From contig NZ_JXQV01000004.1 in assembly GCF_000834635.1 (NCBI RefSeq), positions 1 through 64,000 of the forward strand: 64,000 nt of DNA, read 5' to 3'. The notes below the pieces were generated by a model, which was not told where the DNA came from, searched no databases, and was given only the letters and a program-made list of their open reading frames with translations. The position numbers and the translations under genes were made by a program. The DNA comes from Agrobacterium tumefaciens. Lineage in GTDB: Bacteria; Pseudomonadota; Alphaproteobacteria; Rhizobiales; Rhizobiaceae. This document shows, piece by piece, positions 30,601 to 38,060 of the stretch. Within the stretch, counting starts at the first letter, position 1. Each line of letters starts with the position of its first letter.

Positions 30601-33600
30601 CAAGACAAACTTTACTCACTCGGGTATCTCGGGAGATCGCGCGCAGTCTTATGTAAACGTTGGAAATACAGCATCGCTGTTTGGCGGCGAGCGTCTGGAA
30701 GCTTCCGCCGTCACCGATACCAGGATGTCCACCTCTGGCGACGGTTCGGCCTATGGTGCCGGTGCGACATTGCGGGTTGATTCCGTCACTGCATCGACCT
30801 CCGACAACGTGGTGACGATTGGAGAAAATGCCATCGTGAAGAGCTACGGCGACGTGTTCCTCGGGGCTGGCGAAGACTATGTGGACGCCAACGATACTTC
30901 TGCTCTGGCAGGGGACCGTCTGGTCGGCTACCGCATCAACAGCAATGACGTCGCCGCCTCGGTCACCTCCATCATCGGAGCTGCTATCGGCATTCCGCGC
31001 GACAACATCTCGCGCGCCACGAGCGACCAGAACAACATCTTGAACATTGCACGCGGCAGCAAGGTACATTCCGGCGAGAACATTCATGCCGCAGCCTCCG
31101 ACGACCAGCGCGGCGGTGCCACAGCCTATATTGATGTTCGCAACTATTCGGCGACCAGCTTCCTGACGGCCTTCATGGACATCAGGGGTGTCGGCAAGAC
31201 CAACAGGTCCGGTGTCGTCAACCTCGGCGGCACGCTGGAAACCGGCATTGACCGGGTGCGTTGGGTTTCCATTGATGGCACGGACATGAATTCCGTGACC
31301 GGCAAGGGCTATAACTGGCGCAAGGCCGTCAGCAAGTCCGGCAACACCTGGAACGTCAATTACGAGGCACCGCTCGGCGATGTCGCGCTGCGGACCGGGG
31401 TGAACCGTGGCGGCCTCATCGGTAACGGCAGAATCGTCACCCCGCGTGACGCTGATATGCGCGTGGTCAATACCTCGTCAGACGCGCTGGCGATCACAGG
31501 ACTGTCTATCCCCTATCTGGTGGGCGGCAAGGTTTACGTGAACGGCACGCAGGTCAAGCAGAATGGTTCTGCACTGCTCGGCGCGGTCAACTACGCGCTT
31601 CCGACCACGGATGCGGTGCTGTCTGTGGTCAACACCAATGCAAGCGGACCCGACCTCACCGTCAAGGGTCAGATCAGCAACCTTGGCGGTTCGGTGACGC
31701 TCGCCAATATCTACGGCTCGGTTGCGCTGCAGTCCCGTGTCCAGGCGGCAGATCTGACCATAATGGCCGGGCGCGATTTCCGTATCGACAGCGACAAGGA
31801 CATCAACCTTGGCAATGACCCGATCAGCGAATTCAGCGATCTCGTCAATTCCTACAACAACACCCAGACGGCTGATAGCACCGATGTGGCGCTGTCATCC
31901 CCCACTACGCCGCAGGGTGTCGCGGGTTCGATCGAGGCCCTCGGCAATATCTACATCAAGGCCGCTGGGGTGAACATCAACGGGACAATCCGTTCCGGTG
32001 TCAGCGGTCGTGATACGACGGTGACGCAGGCGCAGGTCGATGCGGCTCTGTCGAACGCACAAAAGGATCGGTTTGCCCAGAGCAAGAGTGAAGCCGATCG
32101 CTATTACCAGCTGACGGGTGGCCTAAGCTTCGATCCGCTGACGGCAACGCGCGACCAACTGGCCAGCATCTCGATTGATGACCTTTCCACCATTCCGCTG
32201 TTCTACGACTATGCGACGAACCGCATCGTCGCGAAGGACCTGCAGGCGGAAGGCGGCAGTATCATCATCGAGGGCCGCATCGCCAGCACCGGTCGCGGTA
32301 AGGTCGAAGCGCTTGACGGTTTCGCCCGCTTCGACATCACCAATCAATCGACAAGTGCGCTGGAACTGCGCGACATCGATACCGGGGATGGCGTGGAAGG
32401 TACGATTGTCTTCAACGATCACAACTACAAGACCGACGAGAGCAGCTACCTGCAAACCCGCTGGGCGCGCGTCGGCAGCGAGGTCGTCAAATACGAGAAC
32501 ACTTCCAATGAGCTGACGAACGGTGTTGCGATGACGCAGGTTGCGACCGGAGCCGCTGCGGCGACTTACGATCCGCTCGCCAACCAGCGCTATCAGTGGA
32601 CGGTCACGGCCGATTATTACGACCTGAAGCAGTTCTACTCTCACCATGAAGACAAGAGCGATGGCGAATCGGATGTAAACCGCATCATCAGGAATCAGAA
32701 CGGAGCGGCCTGGAATACGGCGGACTACTCCGCGATCCGGCAAGCCCTGAGTACCAGATATAACAGCGACGGCTGGTATAACTTTGGCGACGACCATTTG
32801 CGCTGGTCCGATCCACAGTATGGAGCAACACCCGTCGGTTCGCTGATCGTCGATAAGAACGACAGCTCGGACTTCCATTATCAGCGTGAGGTAACCGAGA
32901 TAAAACGCGAGGTGGAAAACTTCCAATCCGTGACGGTGGAGGAGTCTTGTACCGGATTCATATGCGACTACGAAGTTCGCCCGAAGATGGACTATCGCAT
33001 CTATTACCACAGCGATCAGACCTATTCGGCGAAGGCCGACAAAACGATCAATATCGGCTTCTTCGGCGAAGACACCGGTCGCATCGCGGTGCAGAGCCAG
33101 GGTGATGTTCTGGTAGGCGGCACGGTTCGCAACATCTCGGGCGACACCCTGCTGACCAGTCAGCAAGGTGGCATTTATTCGGCCGACAATGACGGTCGGA
33201 AGGGTGTTCTGGTTGCCAACACTATTACGCTCAATGCCAATAGCAGAATCGGCAACTCTGCAACCGATACGTTCCGCATCGAGCAGACGGGCGACAATGC
33301 CATCGTCAACGCCACGGCACTGAGCCTCTATCTCGAAGAGGTTACGGGTGGCCTGCGCCTGGGTCAGGTCAATGTCGATGCGGCCAAAACGGCCAATGGC
33401 GGCGACCTGACGCTGATCGCGCGCAACGACATCGATTTCCGCGCCTCCAGCATGGGCTCGTTGGTCAAAGCCGGCCATATCCAGCTCGAAAGCAAAACAG
33501 GCAAGATCCTGACAAATGTTGCCGACAACGGGCTGGACGTGGACACCGATGCGGCGGGCGGCGGCACGCTGAACGTCAAGACCGAAGATACAAATGCCGT

Positions 33601-36600
33601 GACCATCCGCGAAGTGTCCGGCGATCTGCGCGTCAATGCAATCGACGTGGCGGGCGATCTGACGCTGCTGGTGAATGGCGACCTGCTGAACGGTCAGACC
33701 GCGACGAGCGATCTGGCAGCCTATGACGCAAGCTTCGCAGCCTATCTCGACAGCCGCAAAATCGGCACGACGTCCTACACGCAGAGTGAGACCGAACTGG
33801 TCAACGATGCCAGGGCCGAGCAGATGACGCAGATGTACAAGGCTTACTGGAAGATGCGTGGTGCCGGTTCCGACACCAGCTCCGCCAGAACCAGGCTGGC
33901 GCGTGTGGCCGCAACCGAAGCCACCAGCATGATCGCCGCTTACGATCCGAACTTCGTCTACCACGTGTCGGATACGGACCGGACCGCGCTGGCGTCCAAC
34001 GGCTTCTCGGATACGGACATTGCGGCCTATGAAGCCAAGCAGACGGCCTTCTATCACGATGCGAACGAGAAGCTGGGCGCTGCTGCCGAAGGCACCTACG
34101 ACCCCAACTTCACCTACAAGCTGACGGATGCCGAGCTTGCCGCCAACACGCAAGGCCTGACGTTTGATCGTGATGCCGTCCTTTCGGCTGTCAATGCCGA
34201 GGTCGTGGGCGGCAATGCGGCCGGCTCGACGCTTGCCAGCAACATCAAGGCCGGTAGCCTCAACATCGACGTCAGCGGCACCATCGGCGAAGCCGGTCAG
34301 ACCGCGACGCTCAATAACGGTGGCGGCAAGACGGTGTCTGTGGCTGACATGCAGAAGATGCGCAACGCCCAGGTCGGCGATGTGCGCTATAACGACGACG
34401 GAACCGTCACGCTCACCCATCATGCTGGCGTGTCGATCAATACCGATGGCACGGTCAACGTGGCAGCCGGTGAGGATGCCTATCTGGAGAGCCAGAGCGA
34501 CCTCAACGTGAAGACGATTTCGGTCGGCGATACGCTGCATCTCATCACATCCGGCAGCCTGCTGAACGCCAACAGCGCCGGTACGGCCAATGTGACAGGC
34601 CGCAACCTGATCCTCTCCTCTGCCGGAGACAATCTCGGAACCACCGACAAGCGCTTCGTCACCGACACCACCAATGACGGGTATGTGCAGCTGCGCACTG
34701 CTGGCTCGGCCTATATTGCTGAAAAGACCGGCGACCTGCGCCTGCAGGACGCGACCGGCCCGACGCTGGACCTGATCGCCAATGACGGCCGTATCCTCGA
34801 TGCATTCAACGACAAGGGCGTTGAGATCAATGGCGAATACGTCACGCTCCAAGCGCGCGACGGCATCGGCACCGAGGGGGCCGATCTCGACGTGACGACG
34901 CGCGTCGACGGCACGATCTCTGTAGAGACACCCGGCGATTCCTACATGTATGCCCCGGATCTGCCGGTGCGGGTGAAGGAGGCCGTTGTCGGCGGCCTGT
35001 CCAAGATCATCTCGGCCAGCCAGATTCTGGTCGAGACTGGCCAGACCTTCTCGGCAAGCGCTATCGACTGGTACGCACCGCAAAACATCGTCTTCGGCCA
35101 GAACAGCAAGGTTGTCTCCCGTGACGGCACTGCCAAGTTCCGCACCGATGCCAATCTGGTGATGGGCCAGGGATCGACCATTGATGCACAGGGTAATGCC
35201 ATCGATATCGGCGCTGTCGGCGATGTGGTTCTCGGCAATCTGGTGAGCCAGAAGGGCGGAAACAACGTGATCGTCATCAATGCCGGCGGGTCGATCAACG
35301 GCAATGGCGACAGCCTCAACGATATCGACGTCTCTGACGATACCGCAGGTGTGACACTCTCGGCCCATGGCGGTATCGGCGGCGATAACTCGCTCGTCAC
35401 CAATCTCGCCCGGTTGACCCTCACCAATGTCGATGGCGGCGATGTGGTGATTGAAAACAGCCGGAGCATGAGGCTGGAAAACAGCTCCGTGGGCGCAGGT
35501 TCTTCGATCAGCGTCTCGACGCTCGGCAATCTGCTGACGCAGTCGGTCACAGCGGTTGATGGCGATATCACGCTTTCAGCAGAGGCCATGCTGACCCAGG
35601 CCCAGAACACCCTCATCAATGCCGGTACCGGATCGATTGCGATCACGGCGGGCACGGATGCGCTGCTCGATCGCATCCAGACCGCAGGCAACGGCAATAT
35701 CGATGTTGTTGCGCTAACGGGACGGGTAGACCTCAACAAGGAGGTCAGCACCGCCGACGGCCATATCAGCGTCACCGCCGATACGGATCTGACGCTGGCC
35801 GACGCCGTCAATGTGACGGCTGCCGGTGCGGGCGACCTGTCGCTGAAGGCAACTCAAGGCCAACTGACGCAGGGCGCTCTCGCCGTCATCAATGGCGGCA
35901 CCGGATCTGTCTCGCTGTCGGCCGGCACGGACGCTGTGCTGAACCGCATCCAGACGGTTGGGAACGGTAATATCGACGTGGTCGCGCTGACGGGTCGGGT
36001 AGACCTCAACAAGGAGGTCAGCACCGCCGATGGCAATATCAGCGTTACCGCCAATACCAACCTGACGCTGGCCGACGCCGCCAATGTGACGGCGGCCGGT
36101 GCGGGCGACCTGTCGCTGGAGGCAACTCAAGGCCAACTGACGCAGGGCGCACTCGCCGTCATCAACGGTGGCACCGGATCTGTCTCGCTATCAGCTGGCA
36201 CGGACGCCGTGCTGAACCGCATCCTGACGGATGGCAATGGCGATATCGACGTGGTCGCGCTGACGGGACGGGTAGACCTCAATAATGAGCTCAGCACCGC
36301 CGACGGCGATATCAACGTCACCGCCAATACGGATCTGACATTGGCCGATGCCGCCAATGTGACGGCAGCCGGTGTAGGCAATATCCGCCTCGACGCCACC
36401 CGTGGCCTGTTTACCCAGGCCCTCGGCGGGGTGATCGAAGGCGGTACCGGCAATGTCGACGTTCTGGCGGGCAGCAATGCGACCGTGCAGCGGGTCCGGA
36501 CTGCCGGCAATGGCAATCTCGTTATCGTCAGCCGCGATGGCAATGTCTTCCTGCAAAACGATCTCGATACGGCCGAAGGCTCGATCAACATCCTGGCCCA

Positions 36601-37045
36601 GCGCAACGTGCTGATCGCCGCCAACTCCGATATCACTGCTGTTGGGGAAGGCGACATCCGGATCCGCACGCTGCAAGACAGCGTCGTGCAGTCGCAGGGG
36701 TCGTTGATCAATGGCGGACGCGGTCAGGTGCGCATCGACGGTGCCTTCGATGTGGTCCTGCGCGATGTCCGCTCCACCTATCCGTCACGCTACCGGATCA
36801 TGGTAACAGCCGGAAATCACATTGATGATGGCAGTAATGCCCATCGCAACGTTCTCGATACCGAGATGCGCAATGCCCGCATCGACGTCACTGCGATGAC
36901 CCCGGTGGTGCCGGATTCGGACCTGTACCTGAAGGCGCTGCGTGTCCTGCGCGACAGCCGGACCGGGATCGTCAATCGCGGCACGAGCGACGGCGCCGAG
37001 GTGGTGCAACGCAATGAAAACGGAGCGATCTCTTTGGCGCCGTAA
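18692..37045 (+). CDS. Giant two-partner-secretion filamentous adhesin (TpsA; LktA/FHA-like, FxxPxG type)
   Basis: About 6117 residues, predicted to be exported by Sec and then through TpsB to form a long beta-helical fibre at the surface. ATG 18692 is preferred (GGGGG 8 bases upstream; TTG 18686 is in frame). Residues below are numbered from TTG 18686. The basic N-terminus and hydrophobic stretch give a signal peptide ending near LVHA-QQ (39). Two TPS domains follow, with FLNPHG at 126-131 and FLNPYG at 349-354. The body is a long series of VGVGG/AVNV/IGxxAxV beta-repeats. Interruptions are a Lys/Ala/Glu coiled coil (about 1217-1298), a Tyr-rich island with CxxxxC (4755, 4760), a helical insert (about 5010-5160) and a terminal array of 91-residue repeats (from about 5644). 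Almost the only other cysteines I noticed are CLGC at 578-581 and one in the signal. The C-terminus has no recognisable toxin or anchor. The frame is unbroken for 18 kb, so it is likely functional. Confidence 0.9.
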   Translation: MVDRSRHWYPAFARFSRTLTACAVSGSMVLQPFLVHAQQIVIDGRTQTSLQVNGTVTDVTTRTIANGNALNSFSKFNVDSGNTVNLYVPEGADRLLNVVRDTQTSINGILNSYKNGQIGGDVYFLNPHGVVVGEGGVVNTGRLTLQTPTSDFVDSLIDNRGAISHAQVDAAVRGEVPLSKDGSVRILGEVNARDQLIIRSATQEIRGTVREGAEASRAIFEHVVNTDGMPKGAQSVTVGADGTISLLAAGQTTSSSKMIALDRKSDTRTETALTIREGLVNISTNTIKANNAYNSFSVFDVYAGQTVNLIVPSTVSNLINVVYDKQSNIDGQLNTLKNGQVGGNVFFLNPYGIVVGASGVLRADSITLATPSTEDVDQLLKTGRAPAQNDALSLLTLGALQKNSKGIVNVAGIVQAKSNMTVAAKNVDLSGELTVEGTGAAGIAPQIVVQAVENTVINGAGLRADGASGRDAGSISIRAGNNVAVKAGSLISASGKGSHSNGGSVVIFADNESQLAADASVLALGGEVSGNGGFIEFSGRNVVTLAGGTLNAAAFFGASGEVLIDPAQIVISANTCLGCGGAYSGALSAGTKFSLQASQSITLSENTFLSTRQVGGATDRNSHAAAASTGISGAVELTAPTIDLRSGSAIFTQGSGNYAGGDVTLAGQSISLTNASIAGKNVSLMAKDEKADSVAFIIQTGSASSNVSITQGSSIKAEGTLDISATASSVVEDLTLNANRPYLLSSANKASASVTVDASTLTAKGDVNVEANAKTVSLASDLLTDSILPIPIPFDAAVGVALSSAKVSVVNGSRVTSETGSIGLIADSRAEIEAIATARNITLGKASLPYAAAVSVGVLTNNAEVIVDNSSLDARTNVDVHAYALSENATSFNVLGGGSTKGALGAGFNFNDHKAVAKVRNSDVTARTGGVSVLTDSILRADLAGTLNVSDSASDNVLELIGAVVSAVVDEFFTDNGKVNATGEKINKYWEITETAASGIDKLAGIYSAAWGKKSGITGKRDEDGGLWGATGGVLVALDESSAEISSDQLKAVTIDSSGALLVESRSNAFTRNAVESGIKYKGTGGTGTALAIGLSYEDISNTAFVGSDTNSGKMSVNAASASVRASDFETTALSKDESILTFRDQHMDAERYQNGRAIIANARAEATKAAADTYGIGIGISTRDTQANLDNVALKLSGMGALSVVAENRLSVLYLEAGDAAEAAAAATKAAMSRLTGELAQIRDAKVAAKAAAEEKKRLAVSAVERAEADKEIAQAEDDIKKADAQKALVGAVNAGVEDTAGDAVSNIGSTYTIGFNLITQNTAARIGSGAQVGSATLGDLLSGAVGDISVLAHSSMEGGLSTFATVNGGSADKASTGQALNIGANVLLGETVATIATRDGASAKDAANTLWSNGDVSVSARNETGFSITNTSSTPDKMNGDATAATLITVSGGVQMLDTSAQLGRSVFAQGTLAVEAASANTVGTYLAASTAGGGAVAPVTSAITNGLELLSNLADLKGGSSSDDDNDSKNATLGISAIMSLGVVGNALANSSSMRTQSEKALAAEKNAQKVMKDQAKSDFILSGAFSFNSFDSVAETLPGLILSADGIRVGAYNVTDAKVDITSTSKFAQGAGAKVMSVAANLANQDNLALIGSGSTLVAGKKGLTVDASTKAWKEDDNGNETLSAGSSDFLSRSVGKATIGGDQLIVSLGLNIVDFENEARIDNNVTILSQAAYGASTQAAMNSAVSGHGDKPDVTVNSLASITLKAEGNAAAGVNGMFFATEDGLSKYYETTKKARGAALGVTIAQMATPLFGEYLDARVRQRQAELTKTPTAGGSGSAKGFGVGINVGSIDVKANILAGHAVVDAGALSVTGEARVRSSALGVAGSGPSTEILSLSAKATKTAATASDAAAAINVVYGDVSAAVGNGRAATVREAAPAQGLGALTSDGTILAKSVTVSAKTQAMAEATADGKAAGTKAADGGAGALNLHDFDTTATLSASVRATGDVSVKATADTMEVVNAQASARGTPVEDYAAKVKTSTNSLLLGSDGGNANTGIFGRAADRFATTYNEIGKATEKTKDAKPSQAFAAAAGFNFSDHDTKAIVADSVNIETVGAIDVIADHDAMSMVEASGAAVLSDAATGAAMSINVMNTTSAAVVGNDVRFGSSNRKATNVTVEAMSRYNTGVNVADLLRYKKDDKGNSVLVNGNKVLDETVPNFTYAAEAIAGAGGKGSSLTGAFAATVYLGDTSTTLGNRVSINATGDTTIAAYDQSKVANKAWGVSAALGTGTSVTKSARGAVGSVIYRGREVATTIGTDFDLRTGRDANIVAGVLAPSDVWVGPEKGSLVPSTTWRDYVEPVLGGDIAAPLRNADPAVTQSLHNQVIAAAAAGQSTQASFSGALGITVANGVTKVAIGERAHVEAKAINVESRMHQEMLGIGGSMTVSLSGAGGTFGAQGAVNVVMDDVLTAVGQGGVFVANGGGADFTAEAETQAMSITAVASLSGSSSTTVAANISSNTFQSSAKTVIADNVSINAADDANMTAKNAIDAFAFAGALGVTFGKSNPVAATLVSNVQSSSAESLLGSGVTVTSNDGSVNLGADTSERLLSVPVAGGGLAGVLSVTVVDSTTRAVADKTSTLTAENGNVSVKAENQSDVLEIAGSVAFSMSGAAFGLTMPGTGVSKTVEAQIGNASARNIEIAARAYNDIRQLAGAGGASSESVGVGGTVSVLVLDNDVTARIAEGATVTANGNVWLDAADDSSLLQFGGGIGAGKDVGVGASVGSLVVLGHTLAEVGGNASVTARGLESGVITIEELQEVEEAKEAQRNEIVDGFNGLANTGLAFADDVKAAFDTLGDIGQSKAKRDALLDLPTTQRTAKGFAMTANGDHRAVAISLAVGASTGEAGVGGVVDVGVFGNSVSARVANGASINSALSGATLGNFGATQDTIISAQSTGRMIGFAGMVGAAATAGVGGGATVNVFNGSTQASVDSGAVVKARRDVAVAARRQQQIGIAGFAMGAATGPAGVGAAVNVAVISGATTARIDGRADAYRNVNVDARESSRHLEVVGAIGVAGTAGVGGAINVVVANSTTSALLGAAGAINAMGDTAITARARENIGNIIVAGGVAGTVGIGASINVVDSRRGISSYAYGSINQDSAFKLGDSGQDVNIEADSAIDMYRLVGGLGGGGTVGVGVSFDMATILNQTDAAIGGNAKIYAGGNVDIDAVSAKNYASNTIAGGVGGVVGVGGAVVINRTGSGNLNGYQGNDGTTAVDGGGMAGDVDKLMSKLVNNRIQSSGDATLDATVAKANSATASSLSGDATSVSAMLTKDGHDRTSATIGDNAEVVTVGSVDLSASDFSRVYQFAGTVGVGGTVGVGLTVGVNDFSSSAVTAIGNNARVTAGTSLDLQAQNVSVLEAVNFAGAAGIVGVAGSINYNRLRNTSNTTIGAGAQISALNALISAENEQNLAATTIGLAGGIVGAGVSYTRADLEGGATTTMGNGATVTTRSGNLDVVAKQRFRMSVDGLAGAGGAVAGQAAVSEIEEDSDATVALGDNVTLDAAGVLNLKAENLGWSVSNVVGIAFGAVAGGYVHSYAESYGDAAVRAGNNHLLKGSAVEISALIGELQSVGRLSGAATLATIAGDRSAVRTALDVLGLARNTYRRAESFALAAAGGLGAAQGSNIAAETGNDALIDLGYGQITARSGDVDIVTENQVALQSKIIGITVGAQSLGAHVARSTNRNSSKIALGSSIGAKDISILANSDTRATAQSFAVAGGIYTAGISMAKVTDVGATTIELRDLGGTPAGDDIRATGAIVIKADHERHFDGKMDSFGVGLVGGGSGSNDYDVAGTATVDIGDNRKIVSKTDDDQSNGEKIQILSRNAIAKDLFSGSNVNLKAYGAIAASDVDSDVTVKTDTGVSIGRNTQIYSAGDLTVKSMANVSGDDVITVDAAGAAAAATGKTNFTHSGISGDRAQSYVNVGNTASLFGGERLEASAVTDTRMSTSGDGSAYGAGATLRVDSVTASTSDNVVTIGENAIVKSYGDVFLGAGEDYVDANDTSALAGDRLVGYRINSNDVAASVTSIIGAAIGIPRDNISRATSDQNNILNIARGSKVHSGENIHAAASDDQRGGATAYIDVRNYSATSFLTAFMDIRGVGKTNRSGVVNLGGTLETGIDRVRWVSIDGTDMNSVTGKGYNWRKAVSKSGNTWNVNYEAPLGDVALRTGVNRGGLIGNGRIVTPRDADMRVVNTSSDALAITGLSIPYLVGGKVYVNGTQVKQNGSALLGAVNYALPTTDAVLSVVNTNASGPDLTVKGQISNLGGSVTLANIYGSVALQSRVQAADLTIMAGRDFRIDSDKDINLGNDPISEFSDLVNSYNNTQTADSTDVALSSPTTPQGVAGSIEALGNIYIKAAGVNINGTIRSGVSGRDTTVTQAQVDAALSNAQKDRFAQSKSEADRYYQLTGGLSFDPLTATRDQLASISIDDLSTIPLFYDYATNRIVAKDLQAEGGSIIIEGRIASTGRGKVEALDGFARFDITNQSTSALELRDIDTGDGVEGTIVFNDHNYKTDESSYLQTRWARVGSEVVKYENTSNELTNGVAMTQVATGAAAATYDPLANQRYQWTVTADYYDLKQFYSHHEDKSDGESDVNRIIRNQNGAAWNTADYSAIRQALSTRYNSDGWYNFGDDHLRWSDPQYGATPVGSLIVDKNDSSDFHYQREVTEIKREVENFQSVTVEESCTGFICDYEVRPKMDYRIYYHSDQTYSAKADKTINIGFFGEDTGRIAVQSQGDVLVGGTVRNISGDTLLTSQQGGIYSADNDGRKGVLVANTITLNANSRIGNSATDTFRIEQTGDNAIVNATALSLYLEEVTGGLRLGQVNVDAAKTANGGDLTLIARNDIDFRASSMGSLVKAGHIQLESKTGKILTNVADNGLDVDTDAAGGGTLNVKTEDTNAVTIREVSGDLRVNAIDVAGDLTLLVNGDLLNGQTATSDLAAYDASFAAYLDSRKIGTTSYTQSETELVNDARAEQMTQMYKAYWKMRGAGSDTSSARTRLARVAATEATSMIAAYDPNFVYHVSDTDRTALASNGFSDTDIAAYEAKQTAFYHDANEKLGAAAEGTYDPNFTYKLTDAELAANTQGLTFDRDAVLSAVNAEVVGGNAAGSTLASNIKAGSLNIDVSGTIGEAGQTATLNNGGGKTVSVADMQKMRNAQVGDVRYNDDGTVTLTHHAGVSINTDGTVNVAAGEDAYLESQSDLNVKTISVGDTLHLITSGSLLNANSAGTANVTGRNLILSSAGDNLGTTDKRFVTDTTNDGYVQLRTAGSAYIAEKTGDLRLQDATGPTLDLIANDGRILDAFNDKGVEINGEYVTLQARDGIGTEGADLDVTTRVDGTISVETPGDSYMYAPDLPVRVKEAVVGGLSKIISASQILVETGQTFSASAIDWYAPQNIVFGQNSKVVSRDGTAKFRTDANLVMGQGSTIDAQGNAIDIGAVGDVVLGNLVSQKGGNNVIVINAGGSINGNGDSLNDIDVSDDTAGVTLSAHGGIGGDNSLVTNLARLTLTNVDGGDVVIENSRSMRLENSSVGAGSSISVSTLGNLLTQSVTAVDGDITLSAEAMLTQAQNTLINAGTGSIAITAGTDALLDRIQTAGNGNIDVVALTGRVDLNKEVSTADGHISVTADTDLTLADAVNVTAAGAGDLSLKATQGQLTQGALAVINGGTGSVSLSAGTDAVLNRIQTVGNGNIDVVALTGRVDLNKEVSTADGNISVTANTNLTLADAANVTAAGAGDLSLEATQGQLTQGALAVINGGTGSVSLSAGTDAVLNRILTDGNGDIDVVALTGRVDLNNELSTADGDINVTANTDLTLADAANVTAAGVGNIRLDATRGLFTQALGGVIEGGTGNVDVLAGSNATVQRVRTAGNGNLVIVSRDGNVFLQNDLDTAEGSINILAQRNVLIAANSDITAVGEGDIRIRTLQDSVVQSQGSLINGGRGQVRIDGAFDVVLRDVRSTYPSRYRIMVTAGNHIDDGSNAHRNVLDTEMRNARIDVTAMTPVVPDSDLYLKALRVLRDSRTGIVNRGTSDGAEVVQRNENGAISLAP
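35615..36706 (+). repeat. 273-nt tandem repeat array inside the adhesin gene
   Basis: Four units of exactly 273 nt (91 codons), anchored on the Ile codon of the INGGTG-like motif at 35615, 35888, 36161 and 36434, with a fifth partial unit from 36707. The stretch from the second half of the first unit through the third is nearly identical at DNA level (for example GRVDLNKEVSTADG recurs); the fourth unit is diverged. This suggests recent amplification or conversion in the distal fibre. Confidence 0.9.
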
Positions 37046-37159
37046 ACCTGAACCCGTGCGGGAGGGCAGCAATCTGTGGATGCAGATTGCCTAGTCTCCC
37101 GTAGCAACAACCTTCGTGTTACTAGCGAACCGAAGACTATTTCCAGAAGTGAGGATGTT

Positions 37160-37855
37160 GTGTCCAAGAATGCATTCCGTTTGAACTCCCTGACGACCGC
37201 CTTTGCTGTCTGCCTGGCACTCGGCGTTACTATGCCGCTGGTTGCAGAGGCTGCCGGCGCAGGCGACAAGCCGAAGTCCGCCGATGCTGCCGCGACCGCT
37301 GCTGCGCCTTCGGCCCCGGCGGCGGCTGCCCAACCGGCCGATGCGGCTGAGAATGGCAAGGATGCCGTTCCCGGCACGGTTGAGAGCGGCCCGAAAGTGA
37401 CGGTGCAGCAGCATGGCGACTGGCTGCTGGAATGCTATGACCCGGCGATCAACAATGTGAATTGCCAGATCAAACAGCGGATCGCCCAGAAGGACACCGA
37501 CCGCAACATTCTGGTGATGAGCATTGCCTTCGATCCGAAGGCCAAGAGCAATGTCATCCAGTATGTGCTGCCGCTGGACTTCCTGCTGACGCCGGGCGTT
37601 TCCGTCGAGGTCGGCAGCTATCAGACCACCGCAGGCGTCAACCGCTGTGCGGCACAGGGTTGCTTCGTCGAAGGCACCACCGACGACGCTTTCATCAAGG
37701 CCATGCAGGGCGCCAAGGAAGGTGGCCGCGTGGTGATCGTGTCGCGTACCGGCCAGAAGGTCGGGATCGGCTTCTCTGTTGCCGGTTTCTCTAAGGCCTA
37801 TGACGAGATGGTCAAGGAAAACACGCGCATGGCAGCGCAGCAGCCGAAGGGCTGA
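37160..37855 (+). CDS. IalB-family (invasion-associated locus B) secreted protein
   Basis: A 231-residue protein from GTG 37160 (GAGG 5 bases upstream). This start yields a clean signal peptide (hydrophobic TTAFAVCLALGVTMPLVA, cut near AEA-AG). A GTG at 37076 also has a purine-rich site but adds residues before the signal. An Ala/Pro-rich linker of about 50 residues precedes the IalB domain. That domain opens with GDWLLECYD, has a partner NCQIKQ, and later a second Cys pair (NRCAAQGCF), likely two disulfides in the periplasm. The C-terminal IVSRTGQKVGIGFSVAGF is typical. IalB promotes host-cell entry in Bartonella, while rhizobial paralogues are of unknown role. Its place between tpsA and tpsB suggests an accessory part in secretion or display of the adhesin. 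Confidence 0.85.
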   Translation: MSKNAFRLNSLTTAFAVCLALGVTMPLVAEAAGAGDKPKSADAAATAAAPSAPAAAAQPADAAENGKDAVPGTVESGPKVTVQQHGDWLLECYDPAINNVNCQIKQRIAQKDTDRNILVMSIAFDPKAKSNVIQYVLPLDFLLTPGVSVEVGSYQTTAGVNRCAAQGCFVEGTTDDAFIKAMQGAKEGGRVVIVSRTGQKVGIGFSVAGFSKAYDEMVKENTRMAAQQPKG

Positions 37856-38060
37856 GGCTGTCGCGGGGGCGGCACATGCCGCCTGTCGCCAGTCAGACAG
37901 ACTGGGGAGGCCCGGGGTGGGTCTTCCCTGCGAAATTTCGGGGGGTCAGGTGCGGTCGGTTCGGGACATACAGCGCGGCGGATATCGCGGGCGCAACAGG
38001 GGACAACAGATCGGGACAGCCGCGAATGCCGGACTGGGCAGGGCTGTGCCCGTACGTCTG

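Noticed and set aside
32123..35368. A 1081-codon open frame on the minus strand inside the adhesin gene
   Set aside because: It lies fully antisense to the adhesin. It is rich in Arg, Gly, Ala and Asp with no domain, which is what GC-rich repeats give in the opposite frame.
35615..36706. CRISPR array
   Set aside because: The 273-nt units are in-frame coding repeats without short repeats and unique spacers. No cas genes are in the window.
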